Origin: Rhodoblastus sp963703385
Lineage (GTDB): Bacteria > Pseudomonadota > Alphaproteobacteria > Rhizobiales > Beijerinckiaceae
NCBI GenBank assembly: GCA_963703385.1
Contig: OY969816.1
Span: forward strand, 3,935,071 to 3,999,070
Direction: 5' to 3'
DNA length: 64,000 nt
Positions 36,801-44,427 of the stretch are shown here, piece after piece (the first letter of the stretch is position 1; every line of letters starts with the position of its first letter). Under the pieces are notes generated by a model. The model ran no database searches, was not told the origin of the DNA, and worked only from the letters and a program-made list of their open reading frames with translations. The position numbers and the translations under genes are program-made.

Positions 36801-37701
36801 GCACGCTGTTGTCCACGACGCTCTTGGTCTCCGACTCGCCATGGCTCACATTGGCGATGTCGCGCAGGAACACCGGCCGGTCCTTGTCCACCGCGATGAC
36901 CAGATTCTCCACGTCGGCGACCGTGGCCAGAAAGTCGCCGGTATAGATGTTGAACCACTTGCCGCCGTCCACGATGTCGCCGCCGGGAACGCGCTGGTTG
37001 GCCGCCCCCACCGCCTGCGCGATCTGGCTCAGCGTCACCTTGTGCGAGGACATGCGCGGCGGGTCGACGTCGATGCGCACCTGCTCCCGGCTGCCGCCCG
37101 CCACAAAGCTCTGGCCGGTGTCGGCCAGCGCCTTGAAGCGCTGAAGCGCGTCGAGCCCCAGCTTGCGCAGCTGAACCAGATCCAGCTTCGACGAACTGAG
37201 CGTCACCGTGACCACCGGCACGTCGTCGATGCTCTTGGGCTTGACCAAAGGCTGCATCACGCCCTTGGGGATCAGGTCCATGTTCGAATAGAGCTTGTTG
37301 TACAGCTTGACCAGCGAAGGCTCCATCTGCTCGCCGACCTCGAAGCGCACCGTGACCATCGACAGGCCGTCGCGCGACATCGAATAGACATGCTTGACGC
37401 CCGGAAGCTCGGACATCAGCCGCTCCAGCGGCTCCGACACCAGATTGGCCACCTCGCTCGCCGCCGCCCCCGGATAGGCGACGAAAATGTCCACCATCGG
37501 CACCGAGATCTGCGGGTCTTCCTCGCGCGGCGTGATCGCCATGCCGAGCAGGCCGATCAGGAAAAACGCCATCAGCAGCAGCGGCGTCAGCGGCGATTCG
37601 ATAAAGGCCCGGGCCACCCGCCCGGCGAAGCCCAGCTTGGCGCGATGCGGGCGACGCTCCCCATTCGGATGGGCGGCTTCGTGCGCGGCGGTTTCGGTCA
37701 T
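33832..37701 (-). CDS. RND-family efflux transporter permease with a long Pro/Glu-rich C-terminal tail
   Basis: A 1289-residue protein. Residues 1 to about 1055 form the RND core: VSEPLERLMSELPGVKH, TM4 GILVDDAIVVVENIYRR with the paired Asp of the proton relay, and a second half with GIIVRNSILLVEFAREK. The D-D motif suggests an HAE-type (drug or lipid) rather than HME (heavy metal) pump. The last about 230 residues are an unusual cytoplasmic tail: (GP)n and (AP)n runs and three repeats of SGRPxRL(V/A)(K/R)(K/R)...EPxP, ending GIRLKDISYDPGDQG. The start MTETAAHE at 37701 was chosen; the upstream frame is non-coding in character. The adaptor gene ends 20 bp upstream. Confidence 0.88.
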   Translation of the reverse strand: MTETAAHEAAHPNGERRPHRAKLGFAGRVARAFIESPLTPLLLMAFFLIGLLGMAITPREEDPQISVPMVDIFVAYPGAAASEVANLVSEPLERLMSELPGVKHVYSMSRDGLSMVTVRFEVGEQMEPSLVKLYNKLYSNMDLIPKGVMQPLVKPKSIDDVPVVTVTLSSSKLDLVQLRKLGLDALQRFKALADTGQSFVAGGSREQVRIDVDPPRMSSHKVTLSQIAQAVGAANQRVPGGDIVDGGKWFNIYTGDFLATVADVENLVIAVDKDRPVFLRDIANVSHGESETKSVVDNSVRDADGGFATAPAVTVAVAKKHGSNGIVVANELIRELDAMKGRLIPDSVTVTVTRDYGETAQDKVTHLIMKLFIVSALVTILALLTMGPRPAMIVMITIPATLLMSIAVAYVLKFTINRVSMFALVFAIGILVDDAIVVVENIYRRWLESGRTSDRITVEAVDEVGNPTILATFTVVAALLPMGFVSDMMGPYMLPIPVLSSAAMIFSLFAAFVFVPWLAARVKPSMSALRRAAEAEHRQAAAIGRWYGSIIEPIANNKLVGYLVLFAIIAAMLGAVSMFMFKAVAFKMLPYDNKSEMQVVIDMPEGTDLFVTANLAHQLGAELRRIPEVTAFQTYVGTSSPFNFNGLVRHYFLRGEPWQGDIAVQLLDKEKRSRSSHDIALYVRRVLGPIAAASGARLTVAEAPPGPPVLAPVVIELYGPTPEIRRQVARDLIGILHKTPHLADINTFMEAPHDNIEFEVDRLRAAMFGVSVEDINREVVMATGGFEAGPFQRIRNLEQAVIVIQTPMATRGNIGNLLAMPLRSRAGAMVPLGEVGRFVKRPVDPVIYHKDLRAVEYVTADVIGKLGAPLYGMLNVESALKKYVTPDGVRLSGNFFSRPETVGRSAFKWDGEWQVTYVTFRDMGLAFGAALVLIYMLVVAEFRSFMLPAVVMTPIPLTLIGIVPGHWLLGADFTATSMIGFIALAGIIVRNSILLVEFAREKVHEGWDVREAVLTAGRVRLRPIMITALALVIGSMVLLSDPIFQGMAVSLLFGSLVATFLTLIVIPLGCISARKYFKTREVEDDGGDGDGGAPNGSGHGPGPGPGPGPGPGPAPAPAPSGASGRPVRLVRRGDGDAAPPEPEPPSPAPAPPASGRPARLVKKADEPPVAQKPEPAPAPAPPSPAPAPQASGRPARLAKKADEPPVAQEPEPAPEPSPEPAPEPEPPPEPEPAPEPAPEPEPAPASEPEPAPEPEPEADKGQRQPSSKRERSLRGIRLKDISYDPGDQG

Positions 37702-37721
37702 TGGCTCAAGCCTTTTCCGCC

Positions 37722-38960
37722 TCAGCGCCGCATCGTGAGGGGATCGCCGGACTTCAGGTCGGGAGCCGGATGCGCGACCACCTGCTCGCCGATCCTCAGG
37801 CCGGACAGCACCGCAACCCGGTCGCCCGCCGTATCGCCCAGCCGAAGGATGCGCATCTCCGCCGTCCCGTCGGGGTTGACGACGAAGGCCGCGGGCAGAG
37901 ACCCGCGATAGACGATGGCCGAGCGCGGAATGCTCGGCGCCGTGGCCTGCTCCCCGCCGCCGCCGGGCTCGGCGATCCACGCCTGCCCATACATGCCCGG
38001 AGCCGCCGCCACCCCCGGCGGCAAAGCCGCCTTGATCGTCACCGTGTGCTGGGCCTGGTTGGCGCCAGGGAAGATCTGCGACACCACCGCCCAGACATTG
38101 CCGCGGTCAAGGCTCACCGGCAGCTTGTCGCCGATCTTCAGGTTCAGCGCCAGATCGGCCGGAGCCTCGACCCGCAGGTCAAGCTGGTCGGGATCGGCCA
38201 GATCGACCAGCGGCTGGCCAGGCTGGACCACGTCGCCTACCCGCACATGACGCGCCATGATCACCGCCGCATAGGGCGCCACCGAGCGCCGGTCGCGCAG
38301 GCGCTGGTCGAGCGCGTCAAGCCGCGACTGCGCCGCCACCAGCCCCGCCTGCTGGCGCTCGTAGTCGGCCCGCGCGTTGTTGACCGCCGAAGGCGAAGTC
38401 CCCGCCTGATCCTGGGTCATCATCGGCGGCGAACCCATCGCCGGCGCGTTGGAGCCCATGAAGTTCTGGAACATGTTGTAGAACGGCGTGAACGCGCGCT
38501 CATAGGCGTCATAGCCCGGCCCGCCCATCGTCGGCTGATGGAAGCCGTAAAGCTTCTGGTAAAGCTGGGTCTGCGCGTTCTGCTGCGCCGCCATCTCCCC
38601 GCCCAGCGACGCCCAGGCCGAACGATATTCCGGCTTCAGCGCGTCGTCGTCGAGCGCAACCACGATCGTCCCGGCGCCAACCCGGTCGCCCTCCCGCCCG
38701 GCAATGAAGGCCACCCGCCCCGGCTGCTGCGCCGTCAGACGCACAACCTCGCGCGCCTCCACAACCCCGCCGAGCTTGTAGCGCGACGCCGTCTCCATCG
38801 CCGTCGCCTCAACCAGCGGCGCGCTCACCACCGGCATCGGCGGATAGCCCGGCAAACCCTCGTCGGGCGGCGCGCGCCCGCTCACCACCCATGACGCAAC
38901 CAGGCCGCCGAGAACGGCGGCAAACAATATCGGCAGGGTTCTGACCAGCAGGGAAAGCAT
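37722..38960 (-). CDS. RND efflux periplasmic adaptor (membrane fusion protein)
   Basis: A 412-residue protein with an N-terminal membrane anchor (ILFAAVLGGLVASWVVSG), a lipoyl/barrel-sandwich pair (LTAQQPGRVAFIAGREGDRVGAGTIVVALD and VAPYAAVIMARHVRVGDVVQPGQPLVDLAD), a helical hairpin rich in Met/Gln (FTPFYNMFQNFMGSN...) and a beta-barrel. It bridges the RND pump to an outer-membrane channel. No TolC-type gene is near. It lies directly before the pump gene in the same operon. Confidence 0.9.
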   Translation of the reverse strand: MLSLLVRTLPILFAAVLGGLVASWVVSGRAPPDEGLPGYPPMPVVSAPLVEATAMETASRYKLGGVVEAREVVRLTAQQPGRVAFIAGREGDRVGAGTIVVALDDDALKPEYRSAWASLGGEMAAQQNAQTQLYQKLYGFHQPTMGGPGYDAYERAFTPFYNMFQNFMGSNAPAMGSPPMMTQDQAGTSPSAVNNARADYERQQAGLVAAQSRLDALDQRLRDRRSVAPYAAVIMARHVRVGDVVQPGQPLVDLADPDQLDLRVEAPADLALNLKIGDKLPVSLDRGNVWAVVSQIFPGANQAQHTVTIKAALPPGVAAAPGMYGQAWIAEPGGGGEQATAPSIPRSAIVYRGSLPAAFVVNPDGTAEMRILRLGDTAGDRVAVLSGLRIGEQVVAHPAPDLKSGDPLTMRR

Positions 38961-39026
38961 AACCGCGCTTGTCCTTCACTCAACGAGCGCCAAAACGGCC
39001 GCGGCTGTTCCGCAGCCGATCGGGAT

Positions 39027-39431
39027 TCAACCGCGCGGAACCTTTCCCATCACTTCGAAACTCTTGATGAAAGGCCCGGCCATCGCGGGGTTCTTGACCA
39101 TCGCGCCATAGTCGCCAACCTTGAACTTGATCTTGCCCGACGTATAGGCCAGTCCAAGACCCATCATCCCGATCCCGCTCGAACACCACTTCTCCCAGTT
39201 CGCCGGGTTCGCCCGCAAGTCCCAGTTCAAAGCCTGGCCCTTGAACGCCCCAGCCTCCACAACATAGCCGTTCTCGACCTTGATCATCCCGCGCGGCTGA
39301 TCCTCGTTGTCAAACCCGTACGCGATCACCGAATTGAACCCGATCTTCGCCAACGCGTCCCCCAGACCAGGCTCGTCGTTCCACGCATTGCCGAAATCAA
39401 CCATCCAGTCGTCAGAAAACAACGCCGCCAT
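39027..39431 (-). CDS. SCP2 sterol-transfer-like domain protein
   Basis: A 134-residue protein (MAALFSDDWMVDFGNAWNDEP...) without a signal peptide. The strand-turn pattern (GMIKVENGYVVEAG, NWDLRANPANWEKWCSS) and GKIKFKVGDYGAMVKNPAMAGPFIKSFEVMGKVP resemble SCP2-like lipid-binding proteins. GGGGAGG precedes the ATG at 39431, a stronger start than 39464. It is the first gene of the array, 66 bp before the RND adaptor, suggesting a lipid or hydrophobic cargo. Cargo is not known. Confidence 0.7.
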   Translation of the reverse strand: MAALFSDDWMVDFGNAWNDEPGLGDALAKIGFNSVIAYGFDNEDQPRGMIKVENGYVVEAGAFKGQALNWDLRANPANWEKWCSSGIGMMGLGLAYTSGKIKFKVGDYGAMVKNPAMAGPFIKSFEVMGKVPRG

Positions 39432-39736
39432 CACAGCCTCCCCAGGTTTGTCATTGTCGCCCACATCCCCCCGCCCACGACCGCAAGCGGCGCGAAACGG
39501 GCCCTCAACCCGTTCGATGCCGCTGAAGCGAACGGGGATAAGCCATTTCCCGAATGTTTATATTCGTATATTCATTTATTCGGCTTGTCGATAGAATTTG
39601 GAGCTGCGGGATGCAGCCAGGGCGAAAAAAAATCGGGAATTTGAATTCGTGTCGCGCCGCCTTTTTCGCGGCAAACGCGGCGCAACCCAAAACATGTCGT
39701 CTTGGCCGATCGTCTTGGCCGAATGGCGGGAGCGCT
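39432..39736. promoter_or_regulatory. Promoter region of the SCP2-RND array with 8-bp-period TATTC repeats
   Basis: In this 305-bp gap, three TATTC units repeat every 8 bp (39561, 39569, 39577), just after GAATGTTTATATTC, in an AT-rich island about 120 bp upstream of the SCP2-like start. This looks like a regulator-binding or promoter element. No gene is seen here. Confidence 0.45.
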
Positions 39737-41002
39737 TCAGCGCCTGATCGCCCGCCAGCCGATGTCGCGGCGGCAGAAGCCGTCGGGGAAGCGAATGGCG
39801 TCCACGCCGCGATAGGCGAGGGCCTGGGCGTCCGCGACGCTGTCGGCGAGAGCGACGACATTGAGCACGCGGCCGCCATTGGCGACGAGCTGGCCGCCTT
39901 CCATTTTCGTGCCGGCGTGGATGACGCGGACGCCGGGGATTTTTTCCGCCTCGTCGATGGCCTCGATCCGTCCGCCCCTGAGGGGCGTTCCGGGATAGCC
40001 GCGCGCCGCGAGCACAACGGTCAAGGCTGTCTGCCCGGATAGACGCACATCTTGCGGCAGGCGGCCTTCGGCGCAGGCGAGCAGCAGACCGAGCAGATCA
40101 TCCTCGAGCCGCGCCGTCATGACCTGGCATTCCGGATCGCCGAAGCGGGTGTTGTATTCGATGAGTTTGGGACCATCCTTGCCGATCATCAGTCCGGCGA
40201 ACAGGACGCCCTTGAACGGACAGCCCTCGGCCTTCATCGCCGTGACGGTCGGCTCGACGATGTCGCGCATCACCCGCGCGCTCATCTCGGGCGTCATCAC
40301 CGGCGCGGGGGAATAGGCGCCCATGCCGCCGGTGTTGGGTCCGTGGTCGCCGTCGCCGACGCGCTTGTGGTCCTGGGCGGAGGCGAAGGCGACCGCCTTC
40401 TCGCCGTCGCACAGCGCGAAAAACGAGGCTTCCTCGCCATCGAGCCATTCCTCGATCACCGCTTCGGCGCCCGCCGCGCCGAAGGAGCCGGAAAAGAGCG
40501 CGTCGACCGCCTGTTCGGCTTGTTCGAGCGTCACGGCGACGACCACGCCTTTGCCGGCGGCGAGGCCGTCCGCCTTGACCACGATCGGCGCGCCTTTTTC
40601 ACGCACATAGGCCAGCGCCCGGTCTTTGTCGGCGAAGCGCCCATAGCAGCCGGTCGGGATGTGATATTTGGCGCAGAGGTCCTTGGTGAAACCCTTGGAG
40701 CCTTCCAGCCGCGCCGCCGCCTTGCTCGGCCCAAAAGCCTTGATTCCCGCCGCTTCCAGCGCATCGACCAAGCCATCGACGAGTGGCTGTTCCGGGCCGA
40801 TCACGACGAGGCCGATCGCCTCCGCCCGGCAAAAGGCGATAACTTTCGCGAAATCGCCGGCGTCGAGCGCGACATTGCGCGCGACCTGCGCCGTGCCGGG
40901 ATTGCCGGGGGCGACGAACAGGCGGCCGAGCAGCGGGCTTTTGGCCAGCGCCAGGGCGAGCGCATGTTCGCGCCCGCCGGAGCCGATGAGGAGAACATTC
41001 AT
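39737..41002 (-). CDS. purD: Phosphoribosylamine-glycine ligase
   Basis: A 421-residue ATP-grasp enzyme: phosphoribosylamine + glycine + ATP gives GAR in purine synthesis. The N-terminal VLLIGSGGREHALALALAKSP, the grasp loop PIVVKADGLAAGKGVVVA, GPNTGGMGAYSPAPV and the metal site FNTRFGDPE-type residues (YNTRFGDPECQ) are all present. Full length. Monocistronic. Confidence 0.95.
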   Translation of the reverse strand: MNVLLIGSGGREHALALALAKSPLLGRLFVAPGNPGTAQVARNVALDAGDFAKVIAFCRAEAIGLVVIGPEQPLVDGLVDALEAAGIKAFGPSKAAARLEGSKGFTKDLCAKYHIPTGCYGRFADKDRALAYVREKGAPIVVKADGLAAGKGVVVAVTLEQAEQAVDALFSGSFGAAGAEAVIEEWLDGEEASFFALCDGEKAVAFASAQDHKRVGDGDHGPNTGGMGAYSPAPVMTPEMSARVMRDIVEPTVTAMKAEGCPFKGVLFAGLMIGKDGPKLIEYNTRFGDPECQVMTARLEDDLLGLLLACAEGRLPQDVRLSGQTALTVVLAARGYPGTPLRGGRIEAIDEAEKIPGVRVIHAGTKMEGGQLVANGGRVLNVVALADSVADAQALAYRGVDAIRFPDGFCRRDIGWRAIRR

Positions 41003-41214
41003 GAAGGGCCTCGTTTGCCGCCTGTTTAGGCGATGGCGGCCGACCTTTCAACTCGCGGCCCGGGCCCGCCGGGGATTTCACTTCAAACTTTCGAATTCTT
41101 GCGTATAAAGTATAGGTGGAATGTCCTCCCGCATTGGGGCAGGGCGCATCCTTTTGCGGCCGAGCCGGCTCCGCGCGCATTCGTCATTCGATTTGGTCAA
41201 ACAAAATTTGCAAA

Positions 41215-41655
41215 ATGAACGATACGAAAAAGCTGCTGGATGGGCTGACGCATGAACAATATCTCGCTCTCGCCCGCGATATTTATGGCCGACGGGCCCG
41301 GGGCGACAACGAGCCCGGGCTTTTCTTCTTCGCCGACAACGCCATCTATCGCCTGATCGGGTCGCGCGACCTGATCCCCGCCGCCGGGGTCAGGGTCGGC
41401 AAGGACGAAATCCGCCAAGCCTGGCGCGCTTTCGACGTCGATCTCGAGATCGTTGGTTTCGAGATCGACGACCTGGTCGTCCACATGCCGCGCATGTCGT
41501 ACATGTCCTGGCGTATGAAGGTGAAAAACCGCGGCAGCGGCGCGGTGGTCGAACTCGAAGGCGTCGATCGCCTGAGGTGGGAAAACTTCAAGATTGTCGA
41601 ATGGACGCGCTATTTCGACACCGCCCTCCTCGCTGCGCTGCGCCAGGGCGAATGA
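41215..41655 (+). CDS. NTF2/SnoaL-like protein
   Basis: A 146-residue protein with the cone-shaped NTF2-like pattern: an N-terminal helix pair (EQYLALARDIYGRRARGD), then LFFFADNAIYRLIGSRDLIPAAGVRVGKDEIRQAWRAF and strands ending WRMKVKNRGSGAVVELEGVDRLRWENFKIVEWTRYFDTALL. SnoaL-like folds often serve as isomerase or ligand-binding domains. The ribosome-binding site is weak. Role unknown. Confidence 0.65.
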   Translation: MNDTKKLLDGLTHEQYLALARDIYGRRARGDNEPGLFFFADNAIYRLIGSRDLIPAAGVRVGKDEIRQAWRAFDVDLEIVGFEIDDLVVHMPRMSYMSWRMKVKNRGSGAVVELEGVDRLRWENFKIVEWTRYFDTALLAALRQGE

Positions 41656-41689
41656 CGCGGCTTGAGCGTGAGCCATGCGGGCTGGCGCG

Positions 41690-43516
41690 TCAGCCGCCCT
41701 TGCCGGCGATATCGGCGGGAGCGTTCGCAGGAGGATCGTGGCTTTCGGTCTGCTGCGGGGCGTCGGGCAGGCCTTTCGCGATCTTGCCCAGGATCTTGGG
41801 CAGATCCTCGGGGTCCGGTTTCAGGTCGCGCGCGTGGTTCCACTGGAACCCGGCGTCGAGCTTGCGGCCCACGCGCCAATAGGCGTCGCCGAGATGTTCG
41901 TTGATGGTCGGATCGCCCGGCTTGAGATCGACGGCGCGCTCCAGATATTTCACCGCCTCGTCGTAGCGGCCGAGCTTGTAATAGGCCCAGCCGAGCGAAT
42001 CGACGATATAGCCGTCCTCCGGCTCCAGTTCGACCGCGCGGCGCAGCATCTTGAAGGCCTCGTCGAGATGGACGCCCTGGTCGACCCATGAATAGCCGAG
42101 ATAGTTCAGCACCATGGGCTGCTCGGGGTATAGATTGAGCGCCTCTTTCAGGTCGGGCTCGGCCTTGCTCCATTCCTTCGCGCGCTCGTAATCGACGCCA
42201 CGGAAATAATAGATCGCCCAGCGGCTTTTGTCGTCGGGCGCGGTCAGCGCCAGAACGCGGGTATAGGCGTCGGCCGATTCCTGGAACTTCTTCTGCGAGC
42301 GCAACACGTCGGCGAGCGCCGAAACCGCGTCCACATTGTCGGGATGTTGCTTGACGATGCCGCGCAATTGCTTGGCCGATTCGTCCGCCTTGCCCATGGC
42401 GGCATACAGCAGGGCGACGCGAATCTCGCTCGCGACCCGCAGTGAGCTCGACTTGGGAACCTGATCGTAGATTTCGATCGCCGAATCATACTGCTTCAGC
42501 TTGCCATAAGCCTCGGCGAGCGTGTCGAGCGCCAAGGCGTTCTGGGGGCTAAGTTCGAGCGCCAGCCGCAGGAAGACGATCGCCGCGACCGCGTCGCCGG
42601 GCCGGCTCTCCGCCGCGCCCAGGCCATAGGCGCCGAGGCCGTAAAGAACTTCCGCAGCGCCGCCGCGGGCGTCCTTGACCATCGGTTCGAGCTTCCGGCC
42701 CGCCGCGAGATCGGCGAGCGCGGCCTCGATGATCGGATTGTGCGGCTGAAGCTTGTTGAAGTCGCCAAAAACCTTTTTCGCCTCGTCGATCTTGCCCCGG
42801 CGCGCCAGATTGCGGCCATAGGCGTCGACCAGGCGCAAGGTGCTCTGGTCGCCGTCATAGGCCGCCTTGAGCCGCGCCCCGGCCTCCTCGGTCTTGCCCG
42901 CGACATCGAGCATCAGCCCGGCATGGAAGTCGCGGAACACGGCGAAGGTCGGATCGCTCAAGGAGTCGATGGCGGCGATCGCCTTTTTCACGTCGCCGGA
43001 GCCGATATAGCTCCAGGCGGTGAGCAGGATGGTGGTGAGATCGCCCTTGCCGGCGCCGCCGGCGTTGAGCAGCGTCCGCGCCGCCGCAAAGCTCCTGTTC
43101 CTGAAATCGTGCACGGTCAGGGTGAGACGGGCGGAAGCATTGTGCGGGTCGCGCTGCATGATCTCGCGCGCCAGCGCGTCCGCGGCCTCCATGTCGCCAT
43201 TGGCGAGGGTCGCGACAAAGGCGCCCTGGATCAGGTCGGGATTGCGCGGGTCGGCGCGCAAGGCCTCGCGGAAGAAGGTCGAGGCCGCGAAAGTGTCATG
43301 TTCGGCTTCGGCGACGCGCGCGGAAAGATAATTGCCGGACGGGCTGTCGCCGACCTCGAAAGGCTCGGAAACCGCGTCGGTCTCGCGCGCCTGGCTGGCA
43401 AGCGGCAGCAGCGCGAGGGAAAGGACCAGGCCGCGCAGGGCGCTCTTGCGGACGGAAACGAATTTGAGATTCACGAAACCGGACTTTCGATAACGCGCCG
43501 CGAGTCGCGCGTTCAT
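41690..43516 (-). CDS. Exported TPR-repeat protein
   Basis: A 608-residue protein with a signal-like segment (ALRGLVLSLALLPLASQARE) and multiple TPR units from about residue 60 on, the clearest being RRAVELEPEDGYIVDSLGWAYYKLGRYDEAVKYLERAVDLKPGD. Such proteins scaffold periplasmic or outer-membrane complexes. The GTG at 43474 may be the real start. The gene ends 34 bp from the convergent NTF2-like gene. Confidence 0.8.
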   Translation of the reverse strand: MNARLAARYRKSGFVNLKFVSVRKSALRGLVLSLALLPLASQARETDAVSEPFEVGDSPSGNYLSARVAEAEHDTFAASTFFREALRADPRNPDLIQGAFVATLANGDMEAADALAREIMQRDPHNASARLTLTVHDFRNRSFAAARTLLNAGGAGKGDLTTILLTAWSYIGSGDVKKAIAAIDSLSDPTFAVFRDFHAGLMLDVAGKTEEAGARLKAAYDGDQSTLRLVDAYGRNLARRGKIDEAKKVFGDFNKLQPHNPIIEAALADLAAGRKLEPMVKDARGGAAEVLYGLGAYGLGAAESRPGDAVAAIVFLRLALELSPQNALALDTLAEAYGKLKQYDSAIEIYDQVPKSSSLRVASEIRVALLYAAMGKADESAKQLRGIVKQHPDNVDAVSALADVLRSQKKFQESADAYTRVLALTAPDDKSRWAIYYFRGVDYERAKEWSKAEPDLKEALNLYPEQPMVLNYLGYSWVDQGVHLDEAFKMLRRAVELEPEDGYIVDSLGWAYYKLGRYDEAVKYLERAVDLKPGDPTINEHLGDAYWRVGRKLDAGFQWNHARDLKPDPEDLPKILGKIAKGLPDAPQQTESHDPPANAPADIAGKGG

Positions 43517-43569
43517 TCATGATGGATGCGAAGAAGATGGCCTTTTTACGCCCCGAGGGCAAGGACGGG

Positions 43570-44427
43570 TCATTGGATTTCGATATCCAGGCCAAGATCC
43601 AGCACCGGCGCGGAATGGGTGAGCGCGCCCGACGAAATCAGGTCCACGCCGGTCTCGGCCACTTGCTTCAGGCCGCCGAGATCAATGCCCCCCGAGGCCT
43701 CGGCGACCATCCGGCCGCCGATGATCGCCACCGCCTCGCGCAATTGCGCCGGGCTCATATTGTCGAGCAGCACGGCGTCGGCGCCCTCGGTCAGAACCTC
43801 GCGCAACTGGTCGAGCGTGTCGACCTCGATCTCGATCTTGACCAGATGGCCGACAAAGGCTTTTGCCGCGCGCAAGGCCGGGACCGTCCCGCCGGCGACG
43901 GCGACATGGTTGTCCTTGATCAGCACGGCGTCGTCGAGGCCGAAGCGATGGTTGACGCCGCCGCCGCAGCGCACCGCATATTTCTCAAAGGCGCGCAGGC
44001 CCGGCGTGGTTTTCCGGGTGCAGCAGATGCGCGCATTGGTATGGGCGACGGCCTCGGCGTAATGCGAGGTCAGGGTGGCGATCCCGCACATCCGGCCGAG
44101 AAAATTCAGAGCGACCCGCTCGCCGGCGAGAATGCCGCGCGCCGGCCCCTCGATTCGGGCAAGAACGGCGCCGGGCGCGAAAAAATCGCCGTCGCGCGCG
44201 GCCGGTTCGAATCGCAAAGCGGGATCGACCAGTTCGAAAGCCTTGCGGGCGAGGTCGAGGCCGGCGAGGACGCCCGGTTTTTGGCGCGCGGCGATCACCG
44301 CTTTTGCCTGGGCCGAGGCGGGAATGGTCGCCTGCGAGGTGATGTCGCCGGCGCGGCCGAGGTCTTCCGCCAGAGCAGCGCGCACGGCTTTTTCCACCAG
44401 ATGGAGGCTGAGTTCGGGGAGGTTCAT
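43570..44427 (-). CDS. nadC: Nicotinate-nucleotide pyrophosphorylase (carboxylating)
   Basis: A 285-residue enzyme converting quinolinate and PRPP to nicotinate mononucleotide. GERVALNFLGRMCGIATLTSHYAEAV, TRKTTPGLRAFEKYAVRCGGGVNHRFGLDDAVLIKDNH and the C-terminal EASGGIDLGGLKQVAETGVDLISSGALTHS are classic. It overlaps nadB by ATGA (44424-44427). Confidence 0.96.
   Translation of the reverse strand: MNLPELSLHLVEKAVRAALAEDLGRAGDITSQATIPASAQAKAVIAARQKPGVLAGLDLARKAFELVDPALRFEPAARDGDFFAPGAVLARIEGPARGILAGERVALNFLGRMCGIATLTSHYAEAVAHTNARICCTRKTTPGLRAFEKYAVRCGGGVNHRFGLDDAVLIKDNHVAVAGGTVPALRAAKAFVGHLVKIEIEVDTLDQLREVLTEGADAVLLDNMSPAQLREAVAIIGGRMVAEASGGIDLGGLKQVAETGVDLISSGALTHSAPVLDLGLDIEIQ

Noticed and set aside
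34078..37911. 1277-residue plus-strand ORF opposite the RND pump
   Set aside because: The His/Arg/Asp-rich sequence is the antisense shadow of the pump gene and matches no known family.
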